Made by a program: the position numbers and the translations under genes
Assembly: GCF_018885305.1 (NCBI RefSeq)
Contig: NZ_CP076544.1
Coordinates: 2,790,001 to 2,854,000, forward strand
From: Curtobacterium sp. L6-1
GTDB taxonomy: Bacteria > Actinomycetota > Actinomycetes > Actinomycetales > Microbacteriaceae
Reading direction: 5' to 3'
DNA: 64,000 nt
Shown here: positions 1-8,952 of the stretch, piece after piece
Layout of the letters: every line of letters starts with the position of its first letter
Position numbering within the stretch: the first letter of the stretch is position 1
The notes under the pieces: generated by a model
Databases searched by the model: none
What the model saw: the letters and a program-made list of their open reading frames with translations, nothing else
What the model was told of the DNA's origin: nothing

Positions 1-2
1 CC

Positions 3-110
3 GCGAGACGCCCCCGTCAGTGACGGACGCCGCCTTCGTCGCGGCACGCCGCCGAACAGGGCGGCGTCTCGCGCACTCGGCGGCGTCATGGGCAGACGCC
101 GGCGTCTCGC
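3..110. repeat. Short inverted/direct repeats at the window edge
   Basis: The decamer GGCGTCTCGC occurs at 63-72 and 101-110 and as its reverse complement at 3-12. Positions 94-107 (AGACGCCGGCGTCT) form a perfect 14-base palindrome. No convincing gene is seen in 1-119. The repeats could be part of the terminator of a gene lying to the left of the window, but that gene is not visible. Confidence 0.35.
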
Positions 111-119
111 ACGCCACGG

Positions 120-165
120 ACGGACGGGAGGCGCGGCCCCCTCCGGACCCGCGCCTCCCGTCCGT
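120..165 (-). terminator. Hairpin terminator after the haem operon
   Basis: Perfect 15 bp inverted repeat, arms 120-134 and 151-165, core GGACGGGAGGCGC, 16-base loop. It starts ten bases past the hemL stop codon and would end the leftward hemQ-hemL transcript. There is no T-tract, as is common in high-GC actinobacteria. The same core recurs in hairpins near 38.3 kb and 59.2 kb. Confidence 0.6.
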
Positions 166-175
166 CGTCGCCCGG

Positions 176-1510
176 CTACTCCGTCGCCGCAGCCGCCGCC
201 CTGGCCGCGGCGGGCAGCGCGTCGAGGATCTGCGACACCGCACGCTCGTCGTGGGCCGCCGTGAGGAACCACGCCTCGAACACGCTCGGCGGCAGGGTCA
301 CGCCCGAGTCGAGCATGCTGTGGAAGAACGGCGCGTACCGGAAGACGTCCTGCGCGCGGACGTCGTCGTAGTTCCGCGGCGGGGTCTCCGTGAAGGCGAA
401 CGAGAACAGGTTGCCGGCGTGCTGCACGGTGTGGGCGACCCCCGCGGCCGACAGCGCGTCGCTCGTGGCCCGCGACACGACGTCGGCGGTGCGGTCCAGG
501 TGCGCGTAGACCTCGGGCGTCGCGGCCCGGAGCGTGGCGGTGCCCGCGGCGACGGCGAGCGGGTTCCCGGAGAGCGTGCCCGCCTGGTAGACGGGGCCGA
601 GCGGGGCGAGGAAGTCCATGACCTCGCGCCGGCCGCCGAGCGCGGCGAGGGGCATGCCACCACCGATGACCTTGCCGTACGTGATGATGTCGGGCTTCCA
701 CCCGGTGCCGTCGGGCACCGTGCCGTCGGCCTCGAGGCCCCACCAGCCGGCCGGTCCGACGCGGAACCCGGTGAGGACCTCGTCGACGATGAGCAGGGCG
801 CCCTGCGCGTGCGTGATCTCGGCGAGCGCGCGGTTGAACCCGGGCTCCGGTGCGAGCACGCCCATGTTCGCGGCGGCGGACTCGACGATCACGGCGGCGA
901 TGCGCTCCGAGTGCTCGTCGAACGCGGCGCGGACGGCGTCGAGGTCGTTGTACGGCAGGACGAGGGTCTGCGCGGCCGTCTCGGCGGTGATGCCCGCACT
1001 GCCGGGGAGCGCCAGGGTCGCGACGCCCGAGCCGGCCTCGGCCAGCAGCGAGTCCGAGTGCCCGTGGTAGTGCCCGGCGAACTTCACGAGCAGGTCGCGT
1101 CCGGTGTAGCCGCGGGCCAGGCGGATCGCGGTCATGGTCGCCTCGGTGCCGGTCGACACCATGCGGAGCTTCTCGATCGGCCCGTCGCCGTCGACCTGCA
1201 CGCGCTCCTTGACGAGCTCGGCGAGTTCGGTCTCCCCCGGCGTGGAGGCGCCGAACGACAGCCCGCGGGCCGCCGCTTGCTGCACGGCCTCGACCGTGCC
1301 GGAGTGCGCGTGCCCGAGGATCGCCGGACCCCACGAGGCGACGAGGTCGACGTACTCGCGGCCCTCGGCGTCGGTGACGGTCGCTCCCTTCGCGGACACG
1401 AGGAAGCGCGGGGTGCCACCGACGGACCCGTACGCACGGACCGGGGAGTTCACACCACCCGGGATGCTGTCCTTCGCGCGGCCGAACAGCTGGTCGTTGG
1501 TGGTGGTCAT
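176..1510 (-). CDS. hemL: Glutamate-1-semialdehyde 2,1-aminomutase
   Basis: PLP enzyme converting glutamate-1-semialdehyde to 5-aminolevulinate, the second step of the C5 haem route. The protein is 444 aa, the usual length. It begins MTTTNDQLF and has the N-terminal signature [11 protein letters not shown] (residues 17-27), the substrate-site [14 protein letters not shown] stretch (121-134), the cofactor-binding DEV (243-245) and the PLP-lysine motif [11 protein letters not shown] with K280. The ATG overlaps the hemB TGA as ATGA, so translation is probably coupled. It is the last gene of the leftward operon and is followed at once by a hairpin. Known in recent nomenclature as gsaM. Confidence 0.97.
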   Translation of the reverse strand: MTTTNDQLFGRAKDSIPGGVNSPVRAYGSVGGTPRFLVSAKGATVTDAEGREYVDLVASWGPAILGHAHSGTVEAVQQAAARGLSFGASTPGETELAELVKERVQVDGDGPIEKLRMVSTGTEATMTAIRLARGYTGRDLLVKFAGHYHGHSDSLLAEAGSGVATLALPGSAGITAETAAQTLVLPYNDLDAVRAAFDEHSERIAAVIVESAAANMGVLAPEPGFNRALAEITHAQGALLIVDEVLTGFRVGPAGWWGLEADGTVPDGTGWKPDIITYGKVIGGGMPLAALGGRREVMDFLAPLGPVYQAGTLSGNPLAVAAGTATLRAATPEVYAHLDRTADVVSRATSDALSAAGVAHTVQHAGNLFSFAFTETPPRNYDDVRAQDVFRYAPFFHSMLDSGVTLPPSVFEAWFLTAAHDERAVSQILDALPAAARAAAAATE

Positions 1511-2562
1511 TCGGGTGCCTTCCCGGTCGTGGCGATGCCGGCGACGTCCGCGGTGCTGCCGGAGGAGCGGAGGCCCGCCTCCTCGTTGAGCTTCCGGGCG
1601 ATGTCGACGGCGAAGTAGGTGAGGATCGCGTCGGCGCCGGCGCGCTTGATGCCGACCAGGGCCTCCATCGCGGCGGCGTCGCGGTCGATCCAGCCGTTCT
1701 GGGCGGCGGCGGTGATCATCGCGTACTCGCCGGAGATCTGGTACGCCCAGACCGGCACCGGCGAGGTGTCGGCGGTGCGGGCGAGGACGTCGAGGTAGCT
1801 CATCGCGGGCTTCACCATGACGATGTCGGCGCCCTCGGCGATGTCCTGCTCGACCTCGCGGAGTCCCTCGCGCCCGTTGCCGGAGTCGAGCTGGTACGTG
1901 CGGCGGTCGCCCTGCAGGGTGCTCGCCACGGCCTCGCGGAAGGGACCGTAGAACGCGGATGCGTACTTCGCCGCGTAGGCGAGCAGCGCGGTGCCGGAGT
2001 GGCCGGCCACGTCGAGGGCGTCCCGGGCGGCCGCGATCTGGCCGTCCATCATCCCGCTCATGCAGACGAGCTCGGCTCCGGCCTCGGCCTGCACGACCGC
2101 CATGTCCCGGTAGCGGAGCAGCGTCGCGTCGTTGTCGACCGAGCCGTCCGCCGCCAGGACGCCGCAGTGCCCGTGGTCGGTGAACTCGTCGAGGCACAGG
2201 TCGGACTGCACGACGAGCGCGTCGCCGACCTCTTCCTTGGCGATGCGGATGGCGACGTTGAGGATGCCGTCCGGGTCGGTCGCGCCGGACCCCACCGCGT
2301 CCTTGTGCTGCGGCACGCCGAACAGGTTCACGCCGCCCACCCCGACCTCGGCCGCCTCGGTGAGCGCGCGACGGAAGGAGTCGAGCGAGTGCTGCTGCAC
2401 CCCGGGCATGCTCGAGATGTCGACGGCGTCGGTGGCACCCTCGCGGATGAACATCGGCAGCACGAGCTCGGCGGGGTGGAGCCGGGTCTCGGCGACCAGT
2501 CGACGCATCGCGGGGGTGGCGCGCAGTCGACGGGGGCGGACCTGGGGGAAGCGTCCAGTCAC
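1507..2562 (-). CDS. hemB: Delta-aminolevulinic acid dehydratase (porphobilinogen synthase)
   Basis: Condenses two 5-aminolevulinate molecules to porphobilinogen. 351 aa from a GTG start that overlaps the hemD stop (GTGA). The Schiff-base lysines are K199 ([11 protein letters not shown]) and K251 ([10 protein letters not shown]). The metal-site segment reads [12 protein letters not shown] (123-134). An aspartate replaces the central cysteine of the zinc-type CxCxC site, so a magnesium/monovalent-cation type enzyme is expected. The [17 protein letters not shown]-terminus is typical of the family. The stop overlaps the hemL start (ATGA). Confidence 0.97.
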   Translation of the reverse strand: MTGRFPQVRPRRLRATPAMRRLVAETRLHPAELVLPMFIREGATDAVDISSMPGVQQHSLDSFRRALTEAAEVGVGGVNLFGVPQHKDAVGSGATDPDGILNVAIRIAKEEVGDALVVQSDLCLDEFTDHGHCGVLAADGSVDNDATLLRYRDMAVVQAEAGAELVCMSGMMDGQIAAARDALDVAGHSGTALLAYAAKYASAFYGPFREAVASTLQGDRRTYQLDSGNGREGLREVEQDIAEGADIVMVKPAMSYLDVLARTADTSPVPVWAYQISGEYAMITAAAQNGWIDRDAAAMEALVGIKRAGADAILTYFAVDIARKLNEEAGLRSSGSTADVAGIATTGKAPE

Positions 2563-3278
2563 GGGTGACCTTCCTGATCGGGGTGGGGTGGGACGAGCTC
2601 GACGACGGCGTCGAGGAGGGCTTCGGCGGACCGGTCGGCAGCGACGACGTCGACCGGCAGCCCGGCGGCGCGGGCCTCGTCGGCGGTGCCGGGGCCGATG
2701 CAGGCGATCCGGGTGCGGGGGTCGAGGGGGGTGAGACGGCGAGCGGTCTCGCGGGCGGTGCTGCCGCTCGTCACGAGGACGACGTCCGGCGCCGGGTCGA
2801 GCAGGATCGGCTCGTCGCCGGTCCCCACGGTACGGTACGCGACCACGTCGAGGACGTCGATGCCCCGGGCCCGCAGCCCGTCGACGAGCGTCGGCGCCGC
2901 GAGGTCCGACCGCGGGTGCACGACCCGGCGGGCGTCGGCGGGCAGGGCCGTCACCAGGCCGGCGGCGGAGTGATCGGTGGGGACGAGGTCGACGGGCCAC
3001 CCGGCACCGCGGGCGGCGCGGGCGGTCGCGGACCCGACCACCGCGACGCGGACACCGGCCGGGAGGCGCGGTGTGCGTTCCGCGACGACCCGCACGGTGG
3101 TCGCACTGGTCACCACGAGCCAGTCGCCCCCGGCCAGCTGCGCGAGCGCTGCGTCGAGCGGGGCGCTGTCCTCCGGCGGCACGTCCGCGATGAGCGGCAC
3201 GACGACCGGGGCGAACCCGCGGGCCCGGGCGGCGTCGGCCACGCGGTCACCCCAGCCACCGCCGCGCGGCACGAGCAC
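2559..3278 (-). CDS. hemD: Uroporphyrinogen-III synthase
   Basis: Cyclises and inverts ring D of hydroxymethylbilane to give uroporphyrinogen III. The visible product (about 239 aa) is a two-domain HemD fold: first strand [21 protein letters not shown], then [11 protein letters not shown] and [16 protein letters not shown], then the second domain with [13 protein letters not shown] and [22 protein letters not shown]. The family is divergent, so the position between hemC and hemB supports the call. The start is unsettled. The first usable codon after the hemC stop is GTG at 3278, already inside strand 1, with no good ribosome site, leaving 73 untranslated bases. Starts inside hemC are possible. 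The stop overlaps hemB (GTGA). Confidence 0.85.
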   Translation of the reverse strand: MLVPRGGGWGDRVADAARARGFAPVVVPLIADVPPEDSAPLDAALAQLAGGDWLVVTSATTVRVVAERTPRLPAGVRVAVVGSATARAARGAGWPVDLVPTDHSAAGLVTALPADARRVVHPRSDLAAPTLVDGLRARGIDVLDVVAYRTVGTGDEPILLDPAPDVVLVTSGSTARETARRLTPLDPRTRIACIGPGTADEARAAGLPVDVVAADRSAEALLDAVVELVPPHPDQEGHP

Positions 3279-3351
3279 GACCGGGCGTCGGCTGCTGCCT
3301 GCCGCGCGGGCGGCGTGGCTGGGACTCGGGGTGTCGTCCGTGGTGCCCGCC

Positions 3352-4410
3352 CTACTCGGCCGGGGTCGCCAGACCGGGGCCGGCGGTGTACCCGGAGTCC
3401 GGCTCGTCCGACCCGGGACCGGCGGTACCGGGCAGGTCGGCGAGTTCGGCGGCACCGTTCTCGAGGAGTTCGGCGGCGACGCGTCCGGCGACCGAGACGG
3501 CGTCGTCGAGGCGGTCCTGCGCGGACCCGTCGAGCACGGCCGCGTGCGACGCGGTGCGGTACTCGGAGCCGTCCGGGCTGTAGACCGTCGCCGACACGAG
3601 GAGCATCTCGGCGTCGACCACGGCCGTGGCACCGATGGGCGCGGAGCAGCCGGCCTCGAGCTTCGCCAGGACCTCGCGCTCCGCCGTCACCGTCAGGCGG
3701 GTCGGGGCGTGCTCGATCTTCCGCAGCGCGGCGAGCAGGTTCCGGTCGGTCTCGTCGGCGCGGATCTCCACGGCGAGGGCACCCTGTCCGGGCGCACTCG
3801 GCCAGAAGCCCAGGTCGAGCAGTTCCGTCGCGGCGTCGAGGCGCCCGATGCGGCCGAGTCCGGCGGCGGCGAGCACGACGGCGTCGAGGTCGTCGTCGAC
3901 ACGGGCGAGCCGGGTGTCGATGTTGCCGCGGATGTCCACGACGTCGAGGTCGGGTCGGTCCGCCTTGAGCTGCGCCACACGACGCGGCGAGCCCGTGCCG
4001 ACCTTGGCGCCCTCGGGCAGGGTCTCGACGGTCGCGCCGTTCCGCGCCACCAGGACGTCACGCGCGTCGGCGCGCTTCGGCACCGCGCCGATCGTGAGGC
4101 CCGGGTACGGCGCGGTCGGCAGGTCCTTGAGCGAGTGCACGAGCACGTCGACCTCGTCCGCCACGAGCGCCTCGCGCAGGGCCGACGCGAACACGCCGGT
4201 CCCGCCGAGGGACGCCAGGGAGGCGCGGTTCGTGTCGCCTTCGCTCGTCACCGTGACGAGTTCGACCGGACGGCCGGACGCCTTCGCGAGACGGTCGGCG
4301 ACGTCCTGCGACTGCGCGACCGCCAGGCGGCTGGCACGGGTGCCGAGCCGGATCGGGGCCGGGCCGTCCTGCGCCGTGGTGCTGGGGTCGTCCGCGACGG
4401 CCTCGGTCAC
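3352..4410 (-). CDS. hemC: Hydroxymethylbilane synthase (porphobilinogen deaminase)
   Basis: Polymerises four porphobilinogens to hydroxymethylbilane. 352 aa from a GTG overlapping the cpfC stop (GTGA). It has the N-terminal IRLGTRASRLAVAQS motif (20-34), the substrate-binding VHSLKDLP (91-98), GTGSPRRVAQL (138-148), RGNIDTRL (161-168), and the dipyrromethane-cofactor cysteine C255 in LEAGCSAPIGA. The C-terminal 30 residues are a Gly/Pro/Asp-rich extension without known function. It is the third gene of the leftward operon, between cpfC and hemD. Confidence 0.97.
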   Translation of the reverse strand: MTEAVADDPSTTAQDGPAPIRLGTRASRLAVAQSQDVADRLAKASGRPVELVTVTSEGDTNRASLASLGGTGVFASALREALVADEVDVLVHSLKDLPTAPYPGLTIGAVPKRADARDVLVARNGATVETLPEGAKVGTGSPRRVAQLKADRPDLDVVDIRGNIDTRLARVDDDLDAVVLAAAGLGRIGRLDAATELLDLGFWPSAPGQGALAVEIRADETDRNLLAALRKIEHAPTRLTVTAEREVLAKLEAGCSAPIGATAVVDAEMLLVSATVYSPDGSEYRTASHAAVLDGSAQDRLDDAVSVAGRVAAELLENGAAELADLPGTAGPGSDEPDSGYTAGPGLATPAE

Positions 4411-5642
4411 GGGGCGACGCCGGCGGCCGCGGGCTTGAACCCGGCGCGCACGTTCTCGCAGCAGCCCGGACGGCACACGTCGTACCAGGGGCCGATGTCG
4501 GTCAGGTGCGGGCGGTCGGCCTTCGGCGTCCCGTTGACGCGCTCGAGCACCAGGTCGACGAGACCGGACACGTACGCCGGGTCGACGCCGGGGGTCTGCG
4601 TGCGGAGCGACCAGAACCCGAGCTCACCGGCGGTCTCGGTGGCTTCCTCGTCGAGGTCCCACATGACCTCCATGTGGTCGCTCACGAAGCCGAGGGGCAC
4701 GATGAGCACCGCGCGGGTCGGGCCGCCCTTGAGCTCCTCGTTCATGTAGTCGTTGATGTCGGGCTCGAGCCACGGCTGCGACGGGGGGCCGGAGCGCGAC
4801 TGGTAGACGAGCTTCCAGGCGGGCTTCGACGTGCCCTGCAGGTGCGCGTGCTCGGGCTGCTCGAGCAGCTCCGACCAGGCCTGGTCGAGCACGACCTCGC
4901 CGACGGCCAGGTGCTGGGCCTCGTACGCGCCGTGCTCGTCGAAGCCGCGGTAGTCGGGGCCGGAGCGGGCGGCGTCGGTCGACGGGATCGAGTGCGTGGA
5001 GAACAGCACCTGCAGCTCGGTCGCGACGTCGAGGCCGTCGTTCTCGGCGATCGCGCGGGCCAGGCCGTCGCGGACACCGTCGACGAACGGGCGGACGAAG
5101 CCCGGGTGGTCGAAGAACTGGCGGATCTTGTCGATCTGGATCGTGTCGATCAGGCCGGTCTCGTCGAGGACGCGGGCGTAGTCCTCGCGGTACTGGCGGC
5201 AGCTGGAGAACGACGAGTAGGCGCTCGTGGCGATGGCGATGAGCTTGGTGTAGCCCTTGTCGGACGCCTCGGTGAAGGCCTCTTCGAGGTAGGGCTCCCA
5301 GTTGCGGTTGCCCCAGAGCACGGGCATGTCGATGCCCCGGCTGGCGAGTTCGCCCTCGAGGGCGGCCTTGAGCGCGCGGTTCTGCGCGTTGATCGGGCTG
5401 ACGCCGCCGAAGTGGCGGTAGTGGTGCGCGACCTCTTCGAGGCGCTCGTCCGGGATGCCACGGCCACGGGTGACGTTGCGGAGGAACGGGATGACGTCGT
5501 CCTGGCCCTCGGGCCCGCCGAAGCCGGCGAGGAGGATCGCGTCGTACGCGGTCGGCACCTCGACGTGCTCGGGGCCGGACGCCGCCGCCGCGGTGGCGGC
5601 GAGGACGGGCTGTCCGTTCGTGATCATGCTGGTGTCGGTCAT
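4407..5642 (-). CDS. cpfC: Coproporphyrin III ferrochelatase
   Basis: Inserts Fe2+ into coproporphyrin III (family name ferrochelatase, HemH). 411 aa, start MTDTSM overlapping the hemQ stop. Motifs are AILLAGFGGPEG (35-46), the metal-site histidine H217 in LFSTHSIP, and the conserved FVSDHMEVMWDLDEEA with its catalytic glutamate. C148 (SSFSSCRQY) and C390, C394 and C395 (DVCRPGCC) match in number and position the cysteines that hold a [2Fe-2S] cluster in mycobacterial ferrochelatase; cluster binding here is inferred. The adjacent hemQ supports the coproporphyrin rather than the protoporphyrin substrate. Confidence 0.95.
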   Translation of the reverse strand: MTDTSMITNGQPVLAATAAAASGPEHVEVPTAYDAILLAGFGGPEGQDDVIPFLRNVTRGRGIPDERLEEVAHHYRHFGGVSPINAQNRALKAALEGELASRGIDMPVLWGNRNWEPYLEEAFTEASDKGYTKLIAIATSAYSSFSSCRQYREDYARVLDETGLIDTIQIDKIRQFFDHPGFVRPFVDGVRDGLARAIAENDGLDVATELQVLFSTHSIPSTDAARSGPDYRGFDEHGAYEAQHLAVGEVVLDQAWSELLEQPEHAHLQGTSKPAWKLVYQSRSGPPSQPWLEPDINDYMNEELKGGPTRAVLIVPLGFVSDHMEVMWDLDEEATETAGELGFWSLRTQTPGVDPAYVSGLVDLVLERVNGTPKADRPHLTDIGPWYDVCRPGCCENVRAGFKPAAAGVAP

Positions 5643-6376
5643 GACAGCACCTCCGGGAGTTCGGCGGTCGTCACACGACGACCCGTGTAGAAGGGCACTT
5701 CCTCGCGGACGTGCATGCGCGCCTCGGTGTAGCGGAGGTCGCGCATCAGGTCGACGAGGTCGACGAGGTCCGGGCTCTCGAGCGGCAGGATCCACTCGTA
5801 GTCGCCCAGGGCGAACGAGGCGATGGTGTTCGTGAGCACGCGGCGGTACTTCGCGCCGGCGATGCCGTGGTCGCGGAGCATCTTCGAGCGCTCGTCCTCG
5901 GGCAGGAGGTACCACTCGTAGGACCGGACGAACGGGTACACCGTGATCCAGGCCTCGGGGTCCTTGCCGCGCAGGAAGGCGGGGGTGTGGCGCTTGTTGA
6001 ACTCGGCTTCGCGGTGCATCGCCATCGCGTGCCAGACCGGCTCGGCGTCGACGAAGAGCGCCGTGCGGCGGACGTCGCGCAGGACCGCCTGGATCGCCTG
6101 CGCGTCGTCGCCGTGCAGCCAGATCATGACGTCGGCGTCGGCCCGGAAGCCGGAGACGTCGTAGAAGCCTCGGACGGTGACACCGCGCTCGGCACCGGCG
6201 GCCACGACCGCGTCGAGCTCGGCGACGGCGTCGTCACCGCCACGCTGGACGGCGCCCACCGGGCGGCGGAAGACCGCCCAGAGTGCGTAGGCGGTGAGCA
6301 GGTTCGGGTCGATCCCGGATGCCGGGTCCGTCTCGTGTGCTGCGGTGGTTGCGGGTGCGGGCACGTCAGTGCTCAT
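5639..6376 (-). CDS. hemQ: Coproheme decarboxylase (HemQ/ChdC)
   Basis: Peroxide-dependent enzyme that removes two propionates from coproheme to make haem b, the last step of the coproporphyrin-dependent pathway. 245 aa from an ATG preceded by GGAGGA. It has the chlorite-dismutase fold signature ALWAVFRRP (31-39), the catalytic tyrosine Y147 in ITVYPFVRSYEWYLLPEDER, and the likely proximal haem ligand H170 (KMLRDHGI). An arginine follows YPFV where many relatives have lysine. It is the first gene of the hemQ-cpfC-hemC-hemD-hemB-hemL operon, with every junction overlapping except hemC/hemD. Confidence 0.95.
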   Translation of the reverse strand: MSTDVPAPATTAAHETDPASGIDPNLLTAYALWAVFRRPVGAVQRGGDDAVAELDAVVAAGAERGVTVRGFYDVSGFRADADVMIWLHGDDAQAIQAVLRDVRRTALFVDAEPVWHAMAMHREAEFNKRHTPAFLRGKDPEAWITVYPFVRSYEWYLLPEDERSKMLRDHGIAGAKYRRVLTNTIASFALGDYEWILPLESPDLVDLVDLMRDLRYTEARMHVREEVPFYTGRRVTTAELPEVLS

Positions 6377-6487
6377 GGATCGGTCGTCCTCCACGATTGC
6401 CAGGGGTGTGGTTCGCCGGCCCCCTGCGCCGAGCGGGCGTCCGGGACGATCATCCACCGCGGCTCGCGCATGCTCGCCGCGTGTGGA

Positions 6488-6730
6488 TCACCGCCGTCGG
6501 AGCACCGCTACGACGATACCCCCGACCACTGCCACTCCCGCTGCGAGACCGGCCAGGTAGGGCACCGGGTTCTCGTCGACGCCGCGCTTGACCTTCGACG
6601 CGGCGATGCCGAGCTGCTTCGGCACGTTGAGCTTGTCCTCGATGGCGTCGAGGGTGTCGAAGAGCTGGGCTCGGGTGGCGGCGACGCGGTCGGCGACGTC
6701 GCGGTGCTCGTCGTGCTGGGGGTCGGTCAC
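6488..6730 (-). CDS. DUF3618 small membrane protein
   Basis: 80 aa from a GTG preceded by GGAGGA. The N-terminal half is acidic and helical (VADRVAATRAQLFDTLDAIEDKLNVPKQL), the recognisable DUF3618 motif. The C-terminus is one transmembrane helix (YLAGLAAGVAVVGGIVVAVL) ending in RRR. It is the last of three small envelope genes (YtxH-like, Holin-X, DUF3618), lying between cgoX and hemQ on the same strand. The function of the family is unknown. Confidence 0.75.
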   Translation of the reverse strand: MTDPQHDEHRDVADRVAATRAQLFDTLDAIEDKLNVPKQLGIAASKVKRGVDENPVPYLAGLAAGVAVVGGIVVAVLRRR

Positions 6731-6764
6731 TGGTCCTCCGGGGGAGTCGTGGGGATGACGGGCG

Positions 6765-7223
6765 TCAGAACCGGCCGTCGACGTCGGGCTTGCGCGATGC
6801 GCGCTGCGTCTCCGGGGTCGGCTTCTTGCCGAGGCCCTTGACCGCGTTGACGTCGTTCTTGACGCTCGCGATCGTGCGCTTCGGCGTGATCGGCAGGCCC
6901 TTCTTCAGGCGCTTCCAGCCGACGAGCCCGAGGATCGCGGCGACGATGAGCATCAGCACGGCGAGCAGCAGGGCTGCGAGCCACGCCGGCATCACGGTCG
7001 CGAGGCCCATCACCGCTGCGGTGAGGAGCACGCCGATCGCGTAGAGCACGATCACGAGTGCGGCGACGAGGATGCCGGCGGCGACGGCGAACACCTTCGC
7101 CTTGCCGATCATCTCGGCCTTCAGCAGCGCGATCTCGCCCTTGACCAGGTCCTTGACGAGGTCGGGGACGTCCTTCACGAGGCCGAACAGCGACCGCGAC
7201 CGCCGGTCGCGAGTGTCGGTCAT
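6765..7223 (-). CDS. Holin-X family (phage_holin_3_6-like) membrane protein
   Basis: 152 aa. An amphipathic N-terminus (LVKDVPDLVKDLVKGEIALLKAEM) is followed by two strongly hydrophobic helices (residues about 45-70 and 78-105) and a basic tail, the layout of the putative actinobacterial Holin-X family. Despite the name these are common chromosomal genes and nothing phage-like surrounds it. The start overlaps the stop of the YtxH-like gene (ATGA). Function unknown; a role at the cell envelope is inferred. Confidence 0.75.
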   Translation of the reverse strand: MTDTRDRRSRSLFGLVKDVPDLVKDLVKGEIALLKAEMIGKAKVFAVAAGILVAALVIVLYAIGVLLTAAVMGLATVMPAWLAALLLAVLMLIVAAILGLVGWKRLKKGLPITPKRTIASVKNDVNAVKGLGKKPTPETQRASRKPDVDGRF

Positions 7224-7483
7224 GAGATCTGCGACCCCTTGCCGGACGACTTCGAGCTCACCTTGCGGACGACCTTCTTGGTCTGCTCACCGATGAAGTC
7301 GGCGACGTCGGGCGTGCGGTCGGACACGAAGTCCTCGACCTGGTTCACGCTCTTCTGGACGCCGTTGCTGTTCCAGACCTTGCCGCTGACGGTCTTGATC
7401 TGCTCGTACCGCGCCCGTCCGGCTCGCGATCCCAGGACGTACCCGAGAGCTGCGCCGGCGACGAACAGGAGCTTTCCTCGCAT
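7220..7483 (-). CDS. YtxH-like small membrane protein
   Basis: 87 aa beginning MRGKLLFVAGAALGYVLGSRAG, a single N-terminal membrane helix with the Gly-Tyr-x-x-Gly pattern of YtxH-like proteins, followed by a soluble basic/acidic tail (ARYEQIKTVSGKVWNS). The start at 7483 is preceded by GGAGGA. An upstream in-frame ATG at 7570 would add 29 unlikely residues. First gene of the three-gene envelope set. Confidence 0.7.
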   Translation of the reverse strand: MRGKLLFVAGAALGYVLGSRAGRARYEQIKTVSGKVWNSNGVQKSVNQVEDFVSDRTPDVADFIGEQTKKVVRKVSSKSSGKGSQIS

Positions 7484-7599
7484 GAGCGATTCCTCCGTTG
7501 GGTCAGTGTGCTTCGTGAGGCACCGTGCGTGGTCATGCACCGATCGGCATGTGTCCGACGGTTCACCCAACAGTAGCCCTCGGGCGGTCAGCGGTCCGC

Positions 7600-8952
7600 T
7601 CAGGAATCCAGGATGCGCTCAGCCGCGGTCCGGGCGGCGGTCACGATGCCGGAGAGCCCCCGTCCGGAGCTCGCCTCGCCGATGCCGACCACGCCCTCGG
7701 CCAGTCCGGCGGCCTCGGCGTCCGGCCCGTGCCAGCGGACGCGCGCGGCACCGACCACGTGCTCGGGCCCGACGGTCAGGCCCAGCAGCGCGGTCGCGTC
7801 CGTCGTGGCACGCGCGCTGTCCGGGCCGTCCGGGTCGACCGGGAGGCTCGTGGCCACCTCGTCCGCCCCCGTCGCGCCGGCAGCGCCGGTCGCCTGGTCC
7901 GCCCCTGCCGGGGGCAGGGCGTAGCTGAGACGCAGCACGTGCCTCCCGGCCGCCTGCTCCGCCAGCCACGGCCACTTCACGGTCGCGTGCGTGAGCGCCT
8001 TCGCGGCGACGCCGGTGGCGGCCGGGTGGACGAGCATCCCGGTGCCGCGCGGCGCGACGTCGAGCTCCGGACGGTCGACCACCAGGGTGACGAGCTCGAT
8101 GCCCGAGCGGCGGGGGGCCGCGGCGCGCGCCGGGTCCGCGACGGTGGCGAGGACGTGGTCGGCCGCCAGGCGCTCGGTGGTGCCGTCCGCCGCGGTCGCC
8201 TCGACGGCGGCCCGCTCGACCCGGGTGGCCCGGGTGTGCAGCCGGACGTCGACGCGGTACGTGTCGAGGTCGGCGACGAGTTCGTCGACGAGCCGGGCGA
8301 TGCCGCCGCGGAGGCCCTGCACCGCCGAACCGGCGACGGCCCGCCCGCGGAGCGCGAGCACCGCGCGGGCCAGGGACCCCTCCCGCTGCAGGGCCGCCCG
8401 CAGGCCCGGGGCCACGCGGTCCGGGTCGAGGTCGTCCGGGTGGGTGGAGTGCACGCCCGCGACGACCGGGACGACCAGGTCGTCGAGGACCTTCGCGCCC
8501 ATCCGGCTCCGGACCATCGCGCCGAGCGAGGCGGCACGGGCCCCGACGGGCGAGGGCAGCAGCGCGTCCATCTGCGCGCGCAGGGCCCCGGGGCCGCCGA
8601 CGACCGCGATGACGTCCGCGGCCATCGGGGTGCCCGGGATCCCGAGCAGCCCGGTCGAGGGGATCGGGGCCGTCCGACCGTCGCGGGTCATCAGCCAGGC
8701 GCCGCGGGGGTCCGGGGAGACGATGTCGTTGCCCAGGCCGAGCTCGATCGCCAGCGAGGACACGGCGTCGGTCCGGGTGGCGAAGGAGTCCGCCGCCATG
8801 TCGAGGTCGAGCCCGGCGACGGTGTGCCGACGGATCATGCCGCCGAGCGCGCCCGAGGCCTCGAGCAGCACGACGTGCGCGCCGCCCTTGGCCAGGTCCC
8901 GCGCGGCGACGAGCCCCGCGACGCCGCCACCGACCACGACGACGTCGGTCAT
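7600..8952 (-). CDS. cgoX: Coproporphyrinogen III oxidase / protoporphyrinogen oxidase-type flavoprotein
   Basis: FAD enzyme (HemY family) that oxidises coproporphyrinogen III to coproporphyrin III. 450 aa. The N-terminal dinucleotide-binding motif is VVVGGGVAGLVAARDLAKGGAHVV; the FAD-contacting LEASGALGGMIRRHTVAG follows, and the C-terminal flavin-binding segment is AGLAEGVVGIGEASSGRGLSGI. The start overlaps the hemE stop (ATGA). In a genome with hemQ and cpfC this family acts on the copro-substrate; that assignment rests on context. Residues near 350-365 form an Ala/Gly-rich low-complexity insertion (ATGAAGATGADEVA). Confidence 0.93.
   Translation of the reverse strand: MTDVVVVGGGVAGLVAARDLAKGGAHVVLLEASGALGGMIRRHTVAGLDLDMAADSFATRTDAVSSLAIELGLGNDIVSPDPRGAWLMTRDGRTAPIPSTGLLGIPGTPMAADVIAVVGGPGALRAQMDALLPSPVGARAASLGAMVRSRMGAKVLDDLVVPVVAGVHSTHPDDLDPDRVAPGLRAALQREGSLARAVLALRGRAVAGSAVQGLRGGIARLVDELVADLDTYRVDVRLHTRATRVERAAVEATAADGTTERLAADHVLATVADPARAAAPRRSGIELVTLVVDRPELDVAPRGTGMLVHPAATGVAAKALTHATVKWPWLAEQAAGRHVLRLSYALPPAGADQATGAAGATGADEVATSLPVDPDGPDSARATTDATALLGLTVGPEHVVGAARVRWHGPDAEAAGLAEGVVGIGEASSGRGLSGIVTAARTAAERILDS

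Noticed and set aside
20..1618. Long open frame on the plus strand opposite hemL/hemB (532 codons)
   Set aside because: Arg/Gly-rich translation with no domain, antisense to two certain enzymes; long antisense frames are expected at this GC content. The same holds for the many other frames above 300 codons opposite real genes.
6765..7223. Holin-like gene as a sign of a prophage
   Set aside because: No lysin, capsid, portal or integrase genes nearby; the Holin-X family is common on actinobacterial chromosomes beside YtxH and DUF3618 genes.
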